Shown: positions 1 through 5,447, counted from the first letter of the stretch. The stretch: DNA of 5,932 nucleotides from a bacterium (GCA_023132075.1 JAGLYT010000102.1:1-5932); one strand, 5' to 3'. The notes: generated by a model from the letters alone, not told the origin. Translations and numbers: made by a program.

Positions 1-443
1 AAGTAGAAGATTTATTGTATTTTTATGGTTCTTTTTTTAGATTAACTGATAAGCAAAAAAGAGAAAGGATAAATGTTCTCCTGGATGAACTGGGACTGGA
101 GAATAAAAGAAAAGAGGTTGTAAAGAATTTATCAATTGGCCAAAAGCGTGCACTTGGTTTGGCTCAGTCGTTAATTAATGATCCGGAATTGCTTATATTG
201 GATGAGCCGACTGTTTATCTTGATCCGCTAATTTTAAACCGGTTCCGGTCAATGCTGATTAAGTTGAAAGAAAGGGGTAGAACTGTTTTTTTGTCTTCCC
301 ATATTCTTTCCGAAGTAGAAAAAGTATCTGATAGAGTAGCTATCATAAACAAAGGTAAACTAGTAGCTTTGGAACTTACTCGGGAATTAACCAGACAGGG
401 GTCACTGGATAAAGGATTTCTGAGATTAATCGGTGTTGAATGA
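1..443 (+). CDS. ABC transporter ATP-binding protein, 5'-truncated by window edge
   Basis: This is the C-terminal part of an ABC ATPase that powers a membrane exporter from the cytoplasmic face. The reading frame is open from base 3, so the true start and the Walker A motif lie upstream of the window. The TTG at 15 is only an internal codon. Visible motifs are the ABC signature LSIGQ (129-143, usually LSGGQ), Walker B LLILDE (189-206) with its catalytic Glu, a D-loop reading VYLDP where family members usually have a Gly before LDP, and the switch His in SSHI (300-302). This layout is typical of ATPases paired with ABC-2 permeases, and such a permease follows after only 9 nt. The substrate cannot be told from the sequence. 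The signature and D-loop changes are mild and do not by themselves suggest loss of activity. Confidence 0.93.
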   Translation, partial: VEDLLYFYGSFFRLTDKQKRERINVLLDELGLENKRKEVVKNLSIGQKRALGLAQSLINDPELLILDEPTVYLDPLILNRFRSMLIKLKERGRTVFLSSHILSEVEKVSDRVAIINKGKLVALELTRELTRQGSLDKGFLRLIGVE

Positions 444-452
444 GGAATAAAG

Positions 453-1244
453 ATGATCGATAGAATTAAGATAATTTATTTAATAGCTCAAAATGTGTTC
501 AAGGCATCCTTACGGGATAGAGTAATGTATGGGCTTCTTTTTCTCTCTTTATTATTTGGTTCTATGGCTCATTTGCCATTTGTAGTGAAAGAATTACAGG
601 GGTTTAAGGGGGAAAGCCCCCTTATTATGGCCGTTGAAATTGGTTTTATTTTTATAGTTATTTTTATGGTTCTTATAGTCGTATTTGTTTCTCTTGGAAT
701 ACTACGGGATCAATTGGAATCCGGAAAAATGTTATTGATATTGTCTAAACCGATAAGAAGGTGGGAGATGCTCTTTGGCATTACTCTGGGATTGATGGAG
801 ATGCTTTTTTTGAATTGGTTAGTAATCACCAGTGGATTGTGGGGAACCATTTTTATTCATACCAAACAGTTAAACCTTAATATATTTTTAGGGATGGGAT
901 TTATTTTATTGATGGGAATTCTTTTTTTATCTCTTATAATAATGATATATACTTTTATTCCTACCGGTTTAAGCGGGATTTTAGCCTTTTTGGTCTTTCT
1001 GGGTAGTTTTGGAGCGGTTAATTTAAATCGTTTAGTCCAATGGATTAATTATCCGTGGTTAATAAATCCGGCTAGAATTATTATTAAATGTTTACCTCCG
1101 ATAGTTCCGTTATTGGCTGTTTCTATGAATACGTTGGGAATGTTATCGTTGGATGTAAGGGGTTTTTCACCGATGCTGCATACTTTTATTTTAATAGTAG
1201 TATTTAATATTATTGGATTTATAAAATTTAATCGTGTAGAATAA
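453..1244 (+). CDS. ABC-2 type transporter permease
   Basis: This 263-residue inner-membrane protein is the likely partner of the upstream ATPase. About six hydrophobic segments are visible, near residues 25-43, 59-83, 108-131, 144-168, 172-190 and 241-257. The cytoplasmic stretch at residues 85-106 (LRDQLESGKMLLILSKPIRR, then WE) matches the conserved loop of ABC-2 permeases in the NosY/NatB style, where an acidic-rich segment precedes 'LLSKPI.RWE'. The ATG at 453 is preceded by GAGG at 442-445, which overlaps the stop codon of the ATPase gene, so the two are probably translationally coupled. The length is normal for this family. What is exported is unknown. Proteins of this type are linked to drug, polysaccharide or copper-related export, but nothing here chooses among them. 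Confidence 0.88.
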   Translation: MIDRIKIIYLIAQNVFKASLRDRVMYGLLFLSLLFGSMAHLPFVVKELQGFKGESPLIMAVEIGFIFIVIFMVLIVVFVSLGILRDQLESGKMLLILSKPIRRWEMLFGITLGLMEMLFLNWLVITSGLWGTIFIHTKQLNLNIFLGMGFILLMGILFLSLIIMIYTFIPTGLSGILAFLVFLGSFGAVNLNRLVQWINYPWLINPARIIIKCLPPIVPLLAVSMNTLGMLSLDVRGFSPMLHTFILIVVFNIIGFIKFNRVE

Positions 1245-1271
1245 GAAAGCGCTTAAAGTTAAAGACTGTGC

Positions 1272-1310
1272 ATTGGTTTTATTAGTTTAAATTAGTTTCA
1301 ATTGGTTTAA
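1272..1310. repeat. Degenerate decamer tandem repeat, four units of ATTRGTTT
   Basis: Four consecutive units begin at 1272, 1281, 1291 and 1301: ATTGGTTTT, ATTAGTTTAA, ATTAGTTTCA and ATTGGTTTAA. The period is 9-10 bases. A further ATTGGTT occurs alone near 1371. The array lies directly after the exporter operon. Its function is unknown; it could be a simple slippage repeat, a protein-binding array or decayed spacer DNA. Confidence 0.6.
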
Positions 1311-1338
1311 AAATAAAAGAAAAAGACAGTTAAATTGC

Positions 1339-1389
1339 TTGTCTCGCCAGTCTGTTATGGCGGAGTTTAGATTGGTTAGTTAGAGACAA
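1339..1389 (+). other. Two-level inverted repeat in spacer
   Basis: An outer perfect 7-bp stem, TTGTCTC (1339-1345) with GAGACAA (1383-1389), encloses an inner stem GCCA (1346-1349) with TGGC (1358-1361) and an 8-base loop. There is no T-run after it on the + strand, so it does not look like an intrinsic terminator in that direction. It may be part of a structured leader or chance pairing. Confidence 0.3.
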
Positions 1390-1444
1390 AAAACTGCGAA
1401 TGGCAAAAAAAAAGGCACGAAGGCATTAATGTACAGAGGCATTT

Positions 1445-1516
1445 GCCTTACTGACTGAAGGACTGTCGTTTTGCTTCAGCAAAATCAAAGAGAAAGAGAG
1501 TCGGTAGTCCGTAGGC
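1445..1516 (+). other. Candidate structured RNA element, nested helices
   Basis: The 3' strand CGGTAGTCCGTAGGC (1502-1516) is complementary, without a break on its own side, to two blocks upstream. GGACTGTCG (1460-1468) pairs with 1502-1510 over 9 bp including two G-U pairs. GCC-TAC (1445-1451, one bulged T) pairs with 1511-1516. Inside lies a third stem, TTTTGCT (1469-1475) with AGCAAAA (1478-1484). The element sits 55 bases before the archaemetzincin-like gene, so it could be part of its leader. I do not recognise it as any riboswitch class known to me. It could also be chance. Confidence 0.3.
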
Positions 1517-1571
1517 AAAGACAAAAAATAAAACATTTTTGACATTAGCGGAGAGGGGGAAGATAAAATAT

Positions 1572-2675
1572 ATGATGATTGATAAACTATTAAGATGTTT
1601 CATTGTTAAAATATTAATGATTTCATTTTTATGTGCTGGTTTTTGTAACGGTATAGAAAAGAAATCATCAATTGATAAAGAAAAACTTAAAAAGCGAGTA
1701 GAATTGTTTTTAAAAAAAGACAATGTTACCCGGAGAAGGAACGTGGAAGATGTTTTTGTGTTGGCAGAAATTTATGAAAAAGAAGGAAATGATAAAGACG
1801 CTATGTTCCTTTATCAGGAAGGATTAAGGGTCAATAGTTGGCGTTTGGATTATCAACTTAAGCTGGCACAGCTTATGTATAAATATGGGGACAAAAAACA
1901 GGCGGTAGAAAAAGTAAAGATTGTATGTCAATATACAGAAGACGAAGAGCTTTTAATAAAGGCGGAAGAATTTCTTTCTAACATGGGTATTCAACCGGTT
2001 AAAAGTATAAATAAAACAAAGGGGAAATTGATTGAGAATCCGGAAATGATTATAGTTCCTATAGGGAAAGTGAATAAGCGTCTTTTATTGGAGGTAAAAG
2101 ACAAACTGCAGGAAAAAATGGGTATCAGCTATTCTATTATGGAAAAGGAGATTAACCCTGGAAAGTTTGACCGCAGTTATCTGGATAAATACACGATAGA
2201 TACAAAGAGGAAGTTGCTGGTTAGCTTTTTGAGATTAATTCCTGAACAAAACGAAAGATTTAAAGAATTAGAAAATCAAGGGCAATTTAATGCCTCACGG
2301 TTGATTTCAGAACTTAAAGAGAAATATATAATTGAGGAAGGGTCTAAACTTGAGGGTTATTTGGGAATAACCCGGGAAGATATTTTTAGTGGAAACAGTA
2401 ATTTTCTTTTCGGGTGGGCAGAGAAAAATTACGGTGTGATGTCCTATCACCGGTTTTTAGCAGAATTTAACCGGGAACCTCCTAATCGGACAAGATTGTG
2501 TAATCGTATGGTAAAACAGGGGATATCCAGTTCTTTTTTTATTCTTGGTATTCCGCGTTGTACGAATCCTACTTGTATTCGGGCTTATCCTCATAATTTG
2601 ACTGAACATGACCAAAAAAGTAATGAGTTATGTTCTTGGTGCAAAGAACAATTAAAGCTTTATACAGGTGATTAA
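1572..2675 (+). CDS. Exported TPR plus archaemetzincin-like protein, active site lost
   Basis: This 367-residue protein starts with a Sec-type signal peptide (hydrophobic residues 11-25) and is probably periplasmic or secreted. Residues 58-138 are helical, with TPR-like repeats (LAEIYEKEGNDKDAMFLYQE, then LAQLMYKYGDKKQAVEK). From residue 158 it follows the archaemetzincin (archaelysin) pattern: a first strand MIIVPIGKV, then GYLGITREDIF (262-272), NFLFGWAE (277-284), SYHR (291-294), and C330-X4-C335 with C354-X2-C357. In active family members HExxHxxGxxH ends one residue before the first Cys. Here that block reads SSSFFILGIPR (319-329): only the Gly remains, and all three His and the Glu are missing. 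The frame is intact, so this looks like a pseudoenzyme rather than a broken gene. ATG 1572 (or 1575) was chosen because AGGGGG (1554-1559) lies upstream; an in-frame TTG at 1539 has no SD. Confidence 0.72.
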   Translation: MMIDKLLRCFIVKILMISFLCAGFCNGIEKKSSIDKEKLKKRVELFLKKDNVTRRRNVEDVFVLAEIYEKEGNDKDAMFLYQEGLRVNSWRLDYQLKLAQLMYKYGDKKQAVEKVKIVCQYTEDEELLIKAEEFLSNMGIQPVKSINKTKGKLIENPEMIIVPIGKVNKRLLLEVKDKLQEKMGISYSIMEKEINPGKFDRSYLDKYTIDTKRKLLVSFLRLIPEQNERFKELENQGQFNASRLISELKEKYIIEEGSKLEGYLGITREDIFSGNSNFLFGWAEKNYGVMSYHRFLAEFNREPPNRTRLCNRMVKQGISSSFFILGIPRCTNPTCIRAYPHNLTEHDQKSNELCSWCKEQLKLYTGD

Positions 2676-2755
2676 AATTAAGAAGGAAAATCTCATGTTA
2701 AATAGAAAAAGATACAGATATTAAGGGCAAATATATTTTTAGAAAGGAGGCAAGT

Positions 2756-3478
2756 ATGCGTCGTTTGTTTGTTTTTATGTTTTTGGTGATGATGCTCATT
2801 TCCGGGTATCTCTGGGGGGAGAAGGTTAACCCAATCCGGGATGGGGTTAAGGTTTACCAGGATAAGCCTGGAGTTAAAGGGAATAAAGTTGTCGGTACAC
2901 TTACTCCTGCGGCAGCGGTTAAATCTATTGAAAGTAAAGGCGAATGGATAAAAATTAATTTAACGGGGTGGGTTATGAAAAATCAGATGAAAAAAGATTC
3001 AAGTAAGGTTGTTTTGCCTAAAGCGGTTATTGAAACAAATCATGGGAAGATTGTTGTGGAACTTTTTATGGAGCGTGCTCCGCTAACTGTGGAAAATTTT
3101 ATAAAACTTACAGAGAAAGGATTTTATAATGGAATTATTTTTCATCGGGTTATTCCTGATTTTATGATTCAAACCGGAGACCCGACAGGAACAGGGCGGG
3201 GAGGTCCGGGATATAAGTTTGAGGATGAATTTCATCCCCAGCTTCAACATAATAAACCGGGAATGCTTTCCATGGCTAATTCCGGACCCAATACCAATGG
3301 CAGTCAATTCTTTATAACGGTTAAGCCTACTTCCTGGCTAAATAACCGTCATACAGTATTTGGGCAGGTTATAGAAGGGATGGATGTAGTAAATAAAATT
3401 GTTAATGTTCCCAGAAATAATCAGGATTGTCCTATGGAAAAGGTGTTAATGAAAAAGGTTTCGATTATAACAAAATAA
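2756..3478 (+). CDS. Exported SH3-like/cyclophilin-type peptidyl-prolyl cis-trans isomerase
   Basis: This 240-residue protein catalyses cis-trans isomerisation of Xaa-Pro bonds and probably aids folding outside the cytoplasm. A signal peptide spans residues 1-21 (hydrophobic 4-20). Residues about 26-76 resemble a bacterial SH3-like domain ([30 protein letters not shown]). Residues 89-240 are a cyclophilin domain. The residues equivalent to the human cyclophilin A active site are all present: Arg131 in FHRVIPDF, Phe136, Met137, Gln139, the [16 protein letters not shown] block with Phe186, and Trp194, Leu195 and His199 in [10 protein letters not shown]. The ATG is placed by a strong SD (AGAAAGGAGG, 2741-2750) five bases upstream. 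It follows the archaemetzincin-like gene by 80 nt on the same strand, so both may be one exported-protein transcription unit. The SH3-like domain may anchor it to cell wall or to partners; this is inference. Confidence 0.95.
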   Translation: MRRLFVFMFLVMMLISGYLWGEKVNPIRDGVKVYQDKPGVKGNKVVGTLTPAAAVKSIESKGEWIKINLTGWVMKNQMKKDSSKVVLPKAVIETNHGKIVVELFMERAPLTVENFIKLTEKGFYNGIIFHRVIPDFMIQTGDPTGTGRGGPGYKFEDEFHPQLQHNKPGMLSMANSGPNTNGSQFFITVKPTSWLNNRHTVFGQVIEGMDVVNKIVNVPRNNQDCPMEKVLMKKVSIITK

Positions 3479-3586
3479 CTTTTTTTGGTTGGTTGAAAAT
3501 ATAAATATATTTGATGGAAGCAGATGGTTACATTAAAATACGTTTGTGATTTTAAATCTTAAATCAATTTTAAAAGGGAGGTTGGT

Positions 3587-3871
3587 ATGTCAAGATTTTT
3601 TATGTTGGGTAAGTATTCATCAGAAGCAGTAAAAGGGCTTTCCTCAGAACGCACAAACGAAGCCGTTAGCAGTATTGAGAAACTTGGAGGGAAAGTGAAT
3701 TCCATGTATGCCCTGGTTGGAGGGTATGATTTAGCGCTTATTATTGATTTTCCCGGTTTAGAGGAAGCAATGAAAGCATCAATTGTATTAAATAAATTAA
3801 CCGGAATCTCATTTTCTACCTTTCCGGCAGTAACGGTAGAACAATTTGATAAAATGATTGCTGAGTTATAA
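3587..3871 (+). CDS. GYD domain protein
   Basis: This 94-residue cytoplasmic protein matches the GYD family of small alpha/beta (ferredoxin-like) proteins. The naming motif is present as VGGYDLALII (residues 44-53), preceded by the usual N-terminal strand FFMLGKYSSEAVKGL and the helix EAVSSIEKLGGKV, and followed by TFPAVTVEQFDKMI near the C-terminus. The length is normal for the family, whose biochemical role is not established to my knowledge. The start is fixed by AAGGGAGG (3574-3581) five bases before the ATG. It stands alone, 108 nt after the cyclophilin gene and before a regulatory region that appears to serve the genes downstream. No signal peptide is seen. Confidence 0.88.
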   Translation: MSRFFMLGKYSSEAVKGLSSERTNEAVSSIEKLGGKVNSMYALVGGYDLALIIDFPGLEEAMKASIVLNKLTGISFSTFPAVTVEQFDKMIAEL

Positions 3872-3900
3872 AAATCCGTTGCTAAATGATATTGCTGAGG

Positions 3901-3937
3901 GAGTAAAACAATAAAATTATTATTGTAAATTTTACTC
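3901..3937. repeat. Inverted repeat abutting the riboswitch promoter
   Basis: GAGTAAA-ACAATA (3901-3913) is complementary to TATTGT (3921-3926) and TTTACTC (3931-3937), giving 13 bp with a 7-base loop and one 4-base bulge. The right arm ends exactly where the -35 box (3938) begins. No T-run follows, so it is a poor intrinsic terminator for the GYD gene, although it could still form an mRNA 3' hairpin. Its position also suits an operator for a dimeric regulator. Confidence 0.5.
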
Positions 3938-3965
3938 TTGACAAATATTAAAAAGGTGCTATTTT
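3938..3965 (+). promoter_or_regulatory. Sigma70-like promoter for the riboswitch transcript
   Basis: A consensus -35 box TTGACA (3938-3943) is followed after 16 bp by TATTTT (3960-3965). Transcription would start near 3972, giving a leader of about 230 nt that carries the riboswitch and its terminator before the first gene at 4203. The match is by eye only, in AT-rich DNA, but a promoter is required about here to make the aptamer useful. Confidence 0.6.
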
Positions 3966-3977
3966 TAGACTGAAGGA

Positions 3978-3993
3978 TGTGATAATAGTCACA
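3978..3993. promoter_or_regulatory. CRP/FNR-type palindrome TGTGA-N6-TCACA
   Basis: Both half-sites of the classical CRP consensus are perfect, with the canonical 6-base spacer. The centre is about 14 bases downstream of the predicted transcription start. Binding there would be expected to block rather than activate this promoter. As RNA the same bases could form a 5-bp hairpin at the start of the leader. Whether this organism has a regulator of that specificity is unknown. Confidence 0.4.
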
Positions 3994-4029
3994 AGGCCGT
4001 AAAATGACAATTAAATAAGGATGTTGATA

Positions 4030-4122
4030 TTTACTCTGATAAAGGCAAACTTCGGGAAACCGAAGGGCGCAAAACTGCGGGTCCACAATTATAGTGGAAA
4101 GCTGGGTTACCAAGAGAGTGAA
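4030..4122 (+). ncRNA. Cyclic di-GMP-I (GEMM-I) riboswitch aptamer
   Basis: This RNA element senses the second messenger c-di-GMP. The conserved blocks are in order: GGCAAAC (4044-4050), P2 helix CTTCGG/CCGAAG (4050-4055 with 4060-4065) closed by a GAAA tetraloop (4056-4059), GCGCAAAACTGCGGG (4067-4081), a P3 tip TCCAC/GTGGA (4082-4086 with 4094-4098), and AGCTGGGTTACC (4100-4111). They correspond closely to the Vibrio Vc2 aptamer as I recall it (GGGCAAACC, ACGCAAAGCC, AGCGGGGUUACC). A closing P1 helix forms between TTTACTCT (4030-4037) and AGAGTGAA (4115-4122), 8 bp with one G-U. By that alignment the base facing one guanine of the ligand is G4044 and the base pairing the other is C4102, which favours c-di-GMP over cGAMP. 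A terminator follows 9 bases later, and the first gene of a secreted-protein cluster follows that. Confidence 0.92.
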
Positions 4123-4130
4123 AAAAAATG

Positions 4131-4175
4131 AAACCAGGTTAACCGCAGAAAAAGCGAAATAACCTGGTTTTTTTT
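4131..4175 (+). terminator. Intrinsic terminator, riboswitch expression platform
   Basis: A perfect 11-bp stem AAACCAGGTTA/TAACCTGGTTT (4131-4141 with 4160-4170) with an 18-base loop runs into an unbroken T-run (4168-4175). It lies between the aptamer and the first gene, the standard layout for transcriptional control by a riboswitch. A competing pairing of GGTTACC (4105-4111, aptamer 3' strand) with GGTTAACC (4137-4144), 7 bp with one bulge, could act as the antiterminator. If so, ligand binding would favour termination. Confidence 0.93.
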
Positions 4176-4202
4176 ATGTAAGTAAAAAAGGGAAATGAAA
4201 AA

Positions 4203-4631
4203 ATGAAAAAACGAACTTTTATCTTTTTTATCTTTTTTATACTTTTTATGTGGGGAGGTAATATTTATGCTTCCTCTGTTGATAGTAATTTATTTTTACC
4301 CGGAACTTCCTCGGATTTTTACTTAAGGATAAAGATGCAATTATTACCTCTTTATTTGATTTTTCCTGATTTGGATGTTCGCGATGAGGAAAACAAACCG
4401 GTAAAAGATTGTAACGATTTATTTTTAAACAGTATGAATTATTGGGATAATAGTTTGAACATTTGGGGTGTTATCAAGAAAAGAGTAAAAATAGGGGATA
4501 TAGAATTAGCCATAATAAACTTAAATAAATTAAAAATCACAAAATCATCTGATAATACAAGATACTCGGATACTGCTGTATGCTTTTTTAAAGATGGCCT
4601 TTTTTTAAAACTACAAGTTGTTCTTTGTTGA
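4203..4631 (+). CDS. Small exported protein of unknown function, first gene under the riboswitch
   Basis: I do not recognise a family for this 142-residue protein. It opens with a clear Sec signal peptide: MKKR, then a run of Phe and Ile (residues 6-17), with probable cleavage after IYA at residue 23. The mature part, about 119 residues, has no further membrane span and no obvious repeat. It contains three Cys (70, 127 and the last residue, 142). The ATG at 4203 is preceded by AAGGGA (4188-4193); an ATG at 4195 is out of frame and stops after three codons. It is the first gene after the riboswitch terminator and so probably the most directly controlled. Its last codons fall at the start of a leader segment (4621-4694) that is repeated at 5448-5518, so its 3' end may have been shaped by that duplication. 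It may be a surface or pilus accessory protein; that is a guess from context. Confidence 0.7.
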   Translation: MKKRTFIFFIFFILFMWGGNIYASSVDSNLFLPGTSSDFYLRIKMQLLPLYLIFPDLDVRDEENKPVKDCNDLFLNSMNYWDNSLNIWGVIKKRVKIGDIELAIINLNKLKITKSSDNTRYSDTAVCFFKDGLFLKLQVVLC

Positions 4632-4694
4632 AAACCTCTCTTTCCTCAATGAAGTATCTCTAAGTAAAATCAAATTAAAAAATTACAAAGCAAA
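4621..4694 (+). repeat. Duplicated leader segment, copy A
   Basis: This segment resembles 5448-5518. Shared blocks are TTCTTT-x-TTGAAA (4621-4633), TTCCTCAATG-x-AGT-x-TCT (from 4642) and a final CAAAG-x-AAA (4686-4694), with small indels between. It lies between the 142-residue gene and paralogue A, and its first 11 bases overlap the end of that gene. It shows that the paralogues were duplicated together with upstream DNA, or that the segment has a conserved regulatory or structural role. Confidence 0.6.
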
Positions 4695-4717
4695 AACAAT
4701 TTAAAGGAGAAAGAAAA

Positions 4718-5209
4718 ATGAAAAAATCAATAATCGTCTTAATAACAATAGGACTTATACTACTAATAAGCGGGATAGTAATGGCCGCCAATACCGATAA
4801 CCATACGGTAACCATTACGGTATCTGCAGTTAACGAGTTGGCTATTACAGGGGTTGATCCTATCCTGGTCATTAGTGCCGCAACGGCTGGTAGTGGATTG
4901 ACTAATGCTACAGACAATACTTGTGCACTTGACTGGACGACCAACTCCAGTGTGAATAAAAAGGTTACCGGACAGTTAGATACTGATTATTCGGCCGGTA
5001 TTGCATTAGCCGTAAATGTTACTGTGGCCGGTGGTAATGGTGCCAGTGCTGGGCAGCAAACACTTATTAGTGCCAGTGCAGTGGATCTGGTCACCGGAAT
5101 GCATAATGAATTTGTTAGTGCTAATACCCTTGGTTATACAGCATCAGCTCCCACTGCTTCTCCGGCCAGTGAGACAAAGACTGTCACTTATACAATCCTT
5201 GATCAGTAA
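4718..5209 (+). CDS. Small secreted beta-rich protein, paralogue A
   Basis: This 163-residue protein has a signal peptide (MKKSIIVLITIGLILLISG, cleavage near VMA-A at 23/24 or after A24). The mature protein is rich in Val, Thr, Ala, Ser and Gly with alternating hydrophobic residues (VTITVSAVNELAITG, LAVNVTVAGG). It ends in TKTVTYTILDQ, a terminal strand as seen in small surface beta-sandwich proteins. The pattern recalls secreted families of the DUF4402 or spore-coat-U/pilin-like kind, but I cannot assign one. A lone Cys (69, in TCALDW) is shared with paralogue B. The SD AAAGGAGA (4703-4710) lies 7 bases before the ATG. There is no terminator between it and the preceding gene (86-base gap), so it is probably co-transcribed under riboswitch control. 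A surface, matrix or pilus subunit role is inferred from secretion, tandem duplication and c-di-GMP control. Confidence 0.85.
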   Translation: MKKSIIVLITIGLILLISGIVMAANTDNHTVTITVSAVNELAITGVDPILVISAATAGSGLTNATDNTCALDWTTNSSVNKKVTGQLDTDYSAGIALAVNVTVAGGNGASAGQQTLISASAVDLVTGMHNEFVSANTLGYTASAPTASPASETKTVTYTILDQ

Positions 5210-5233
5210 TATATAGACTAAAAGGGGGAAAAC

Positions 5234-5258
5234 AAGGGGGGGGAGAAATCCCCCCCTT
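5234..5258 (+). other. G-run/C-run hairpin after paralogue A
   Basis: AAGGGGGGG (5234-5242) and CCCCCCCTT (5250-5258) form a perfect 9-bp stem with the loop GAGAAAT. It lies 24 bases after the stop codon. No T-run follows, so it is probably not itself an intrinsic terminator. It could protect the mRNA 3' end. A second G-run (5224-5228) could compete for the C strand. Confidence 0.7.
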
Positions 5259-5329
5259 AGCAAATAAGTAATACTGAATAAAAAATTCTTGTTATATCAA
5301 TTTTATTGGTGATTTTTTTTTATTTTTTT

Positions 5330-5367
5330 ATATCAGTTTCTTTAAATGAATTGACTGATATTTTTTT
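5330..5367 (+). terminator. Intrinsic terminator after paralogue A
   Basis: ATATCAGT (5330-5337) pairs with ACTGATAT (5354-5361) over 8 bp with a 16-base loop, followed directly by a run of seven T (5361-5367). The stem is AT-rich and thus weaker than the riboswitch terminator. It would end the transcript that begins at the riboswitch promoter and separate paralogue A from B. Confidence 0.65.
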
Positions 5368-5447
5368 ATATATTTGATGCCTATACAAAACATCTTAATA
5401 CTGCTGTTTACCTTTCCCGGACAACCTTTGTTTAAAATTAAAAATTA

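Larger units (their letters stand above)
1245..1571. other. Gene-free spacer with repeats and inverted repeats
   Basis: No reading frame with a plausible start and SD lies in this 327-base gap. It holds a decamer tandem repeat (1272-1310) and a two-level stem (1339-1389). It also holds a purine-rich stretch with loose 8-base spacing of AGGCA-type words (1413-1444) ending in the hairpin AGGC-ATTT-GCCT (1437-1448), and a larger nested stem (1445-1516). The last 20 bases carry the purine-rich ribosome binding site of the next gene. A TTGACA at 1539 has no usable -10 before the start codon. Confidence 0.6.

Noticed and set aside
1247-1254. Palindrome AAGCGCTT just after the permease gene
   Set aside because: Too short for a terminator stem, with no T-run after it; one 8-base palindrome is expected by chance.
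1413-1444. CRISPR-like spacing of AGGCA words
   Set aside because: The units are about 8 bases and degenerate, with no spacers of the length a CRISPR array needs.
1539-1571. TTG start at 1539 for the archaemetzincin-like gene, or TTGACA (1539-1544) as a promoter -35 box
   Set aside because: No SD precedes the TTG, and the purine-rich SD lies downstream of it. As a promoter, a 17-bp spacing gives only GATAAA (1562-1567) and a transcript start at or past the ATG.
1448-1723. 91-residue open frame on the - strand
   Set aside because: It overlaps the signal peptide region of the archaemetzincin-like gene and the structured spacer, with no SD or family resemblance.
3559-4113. 184-residue open frame on the - strand
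   Set aside because: It runs antisense through the GYD gene and across the promoter and riboswitch aptamer. It has no SD and no recognisable domain, and the + strand features explain the sequence.
4129-4143. Four-codon frame (MKPG) at the base of the riboswitch terminator
   Set aside because: No SD at a suitable distance, and the bases are explained by the terminator stem.
4675-4944. Minus-strand open frame, with a similar one at 5523-5837
   Set aside because: The two resemble each other only because they are antisense to the two paralogues. Each lacks an SD, and their hydrophobic content reflects the complement of the Thr/Val/Ala-rich coding strand.
5016-5216. 66-residue + strand frame inside paralogue A
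   Set aside because: It is an out-of-frame shadow of a clear gene whose frame is conserved in paralogue B.
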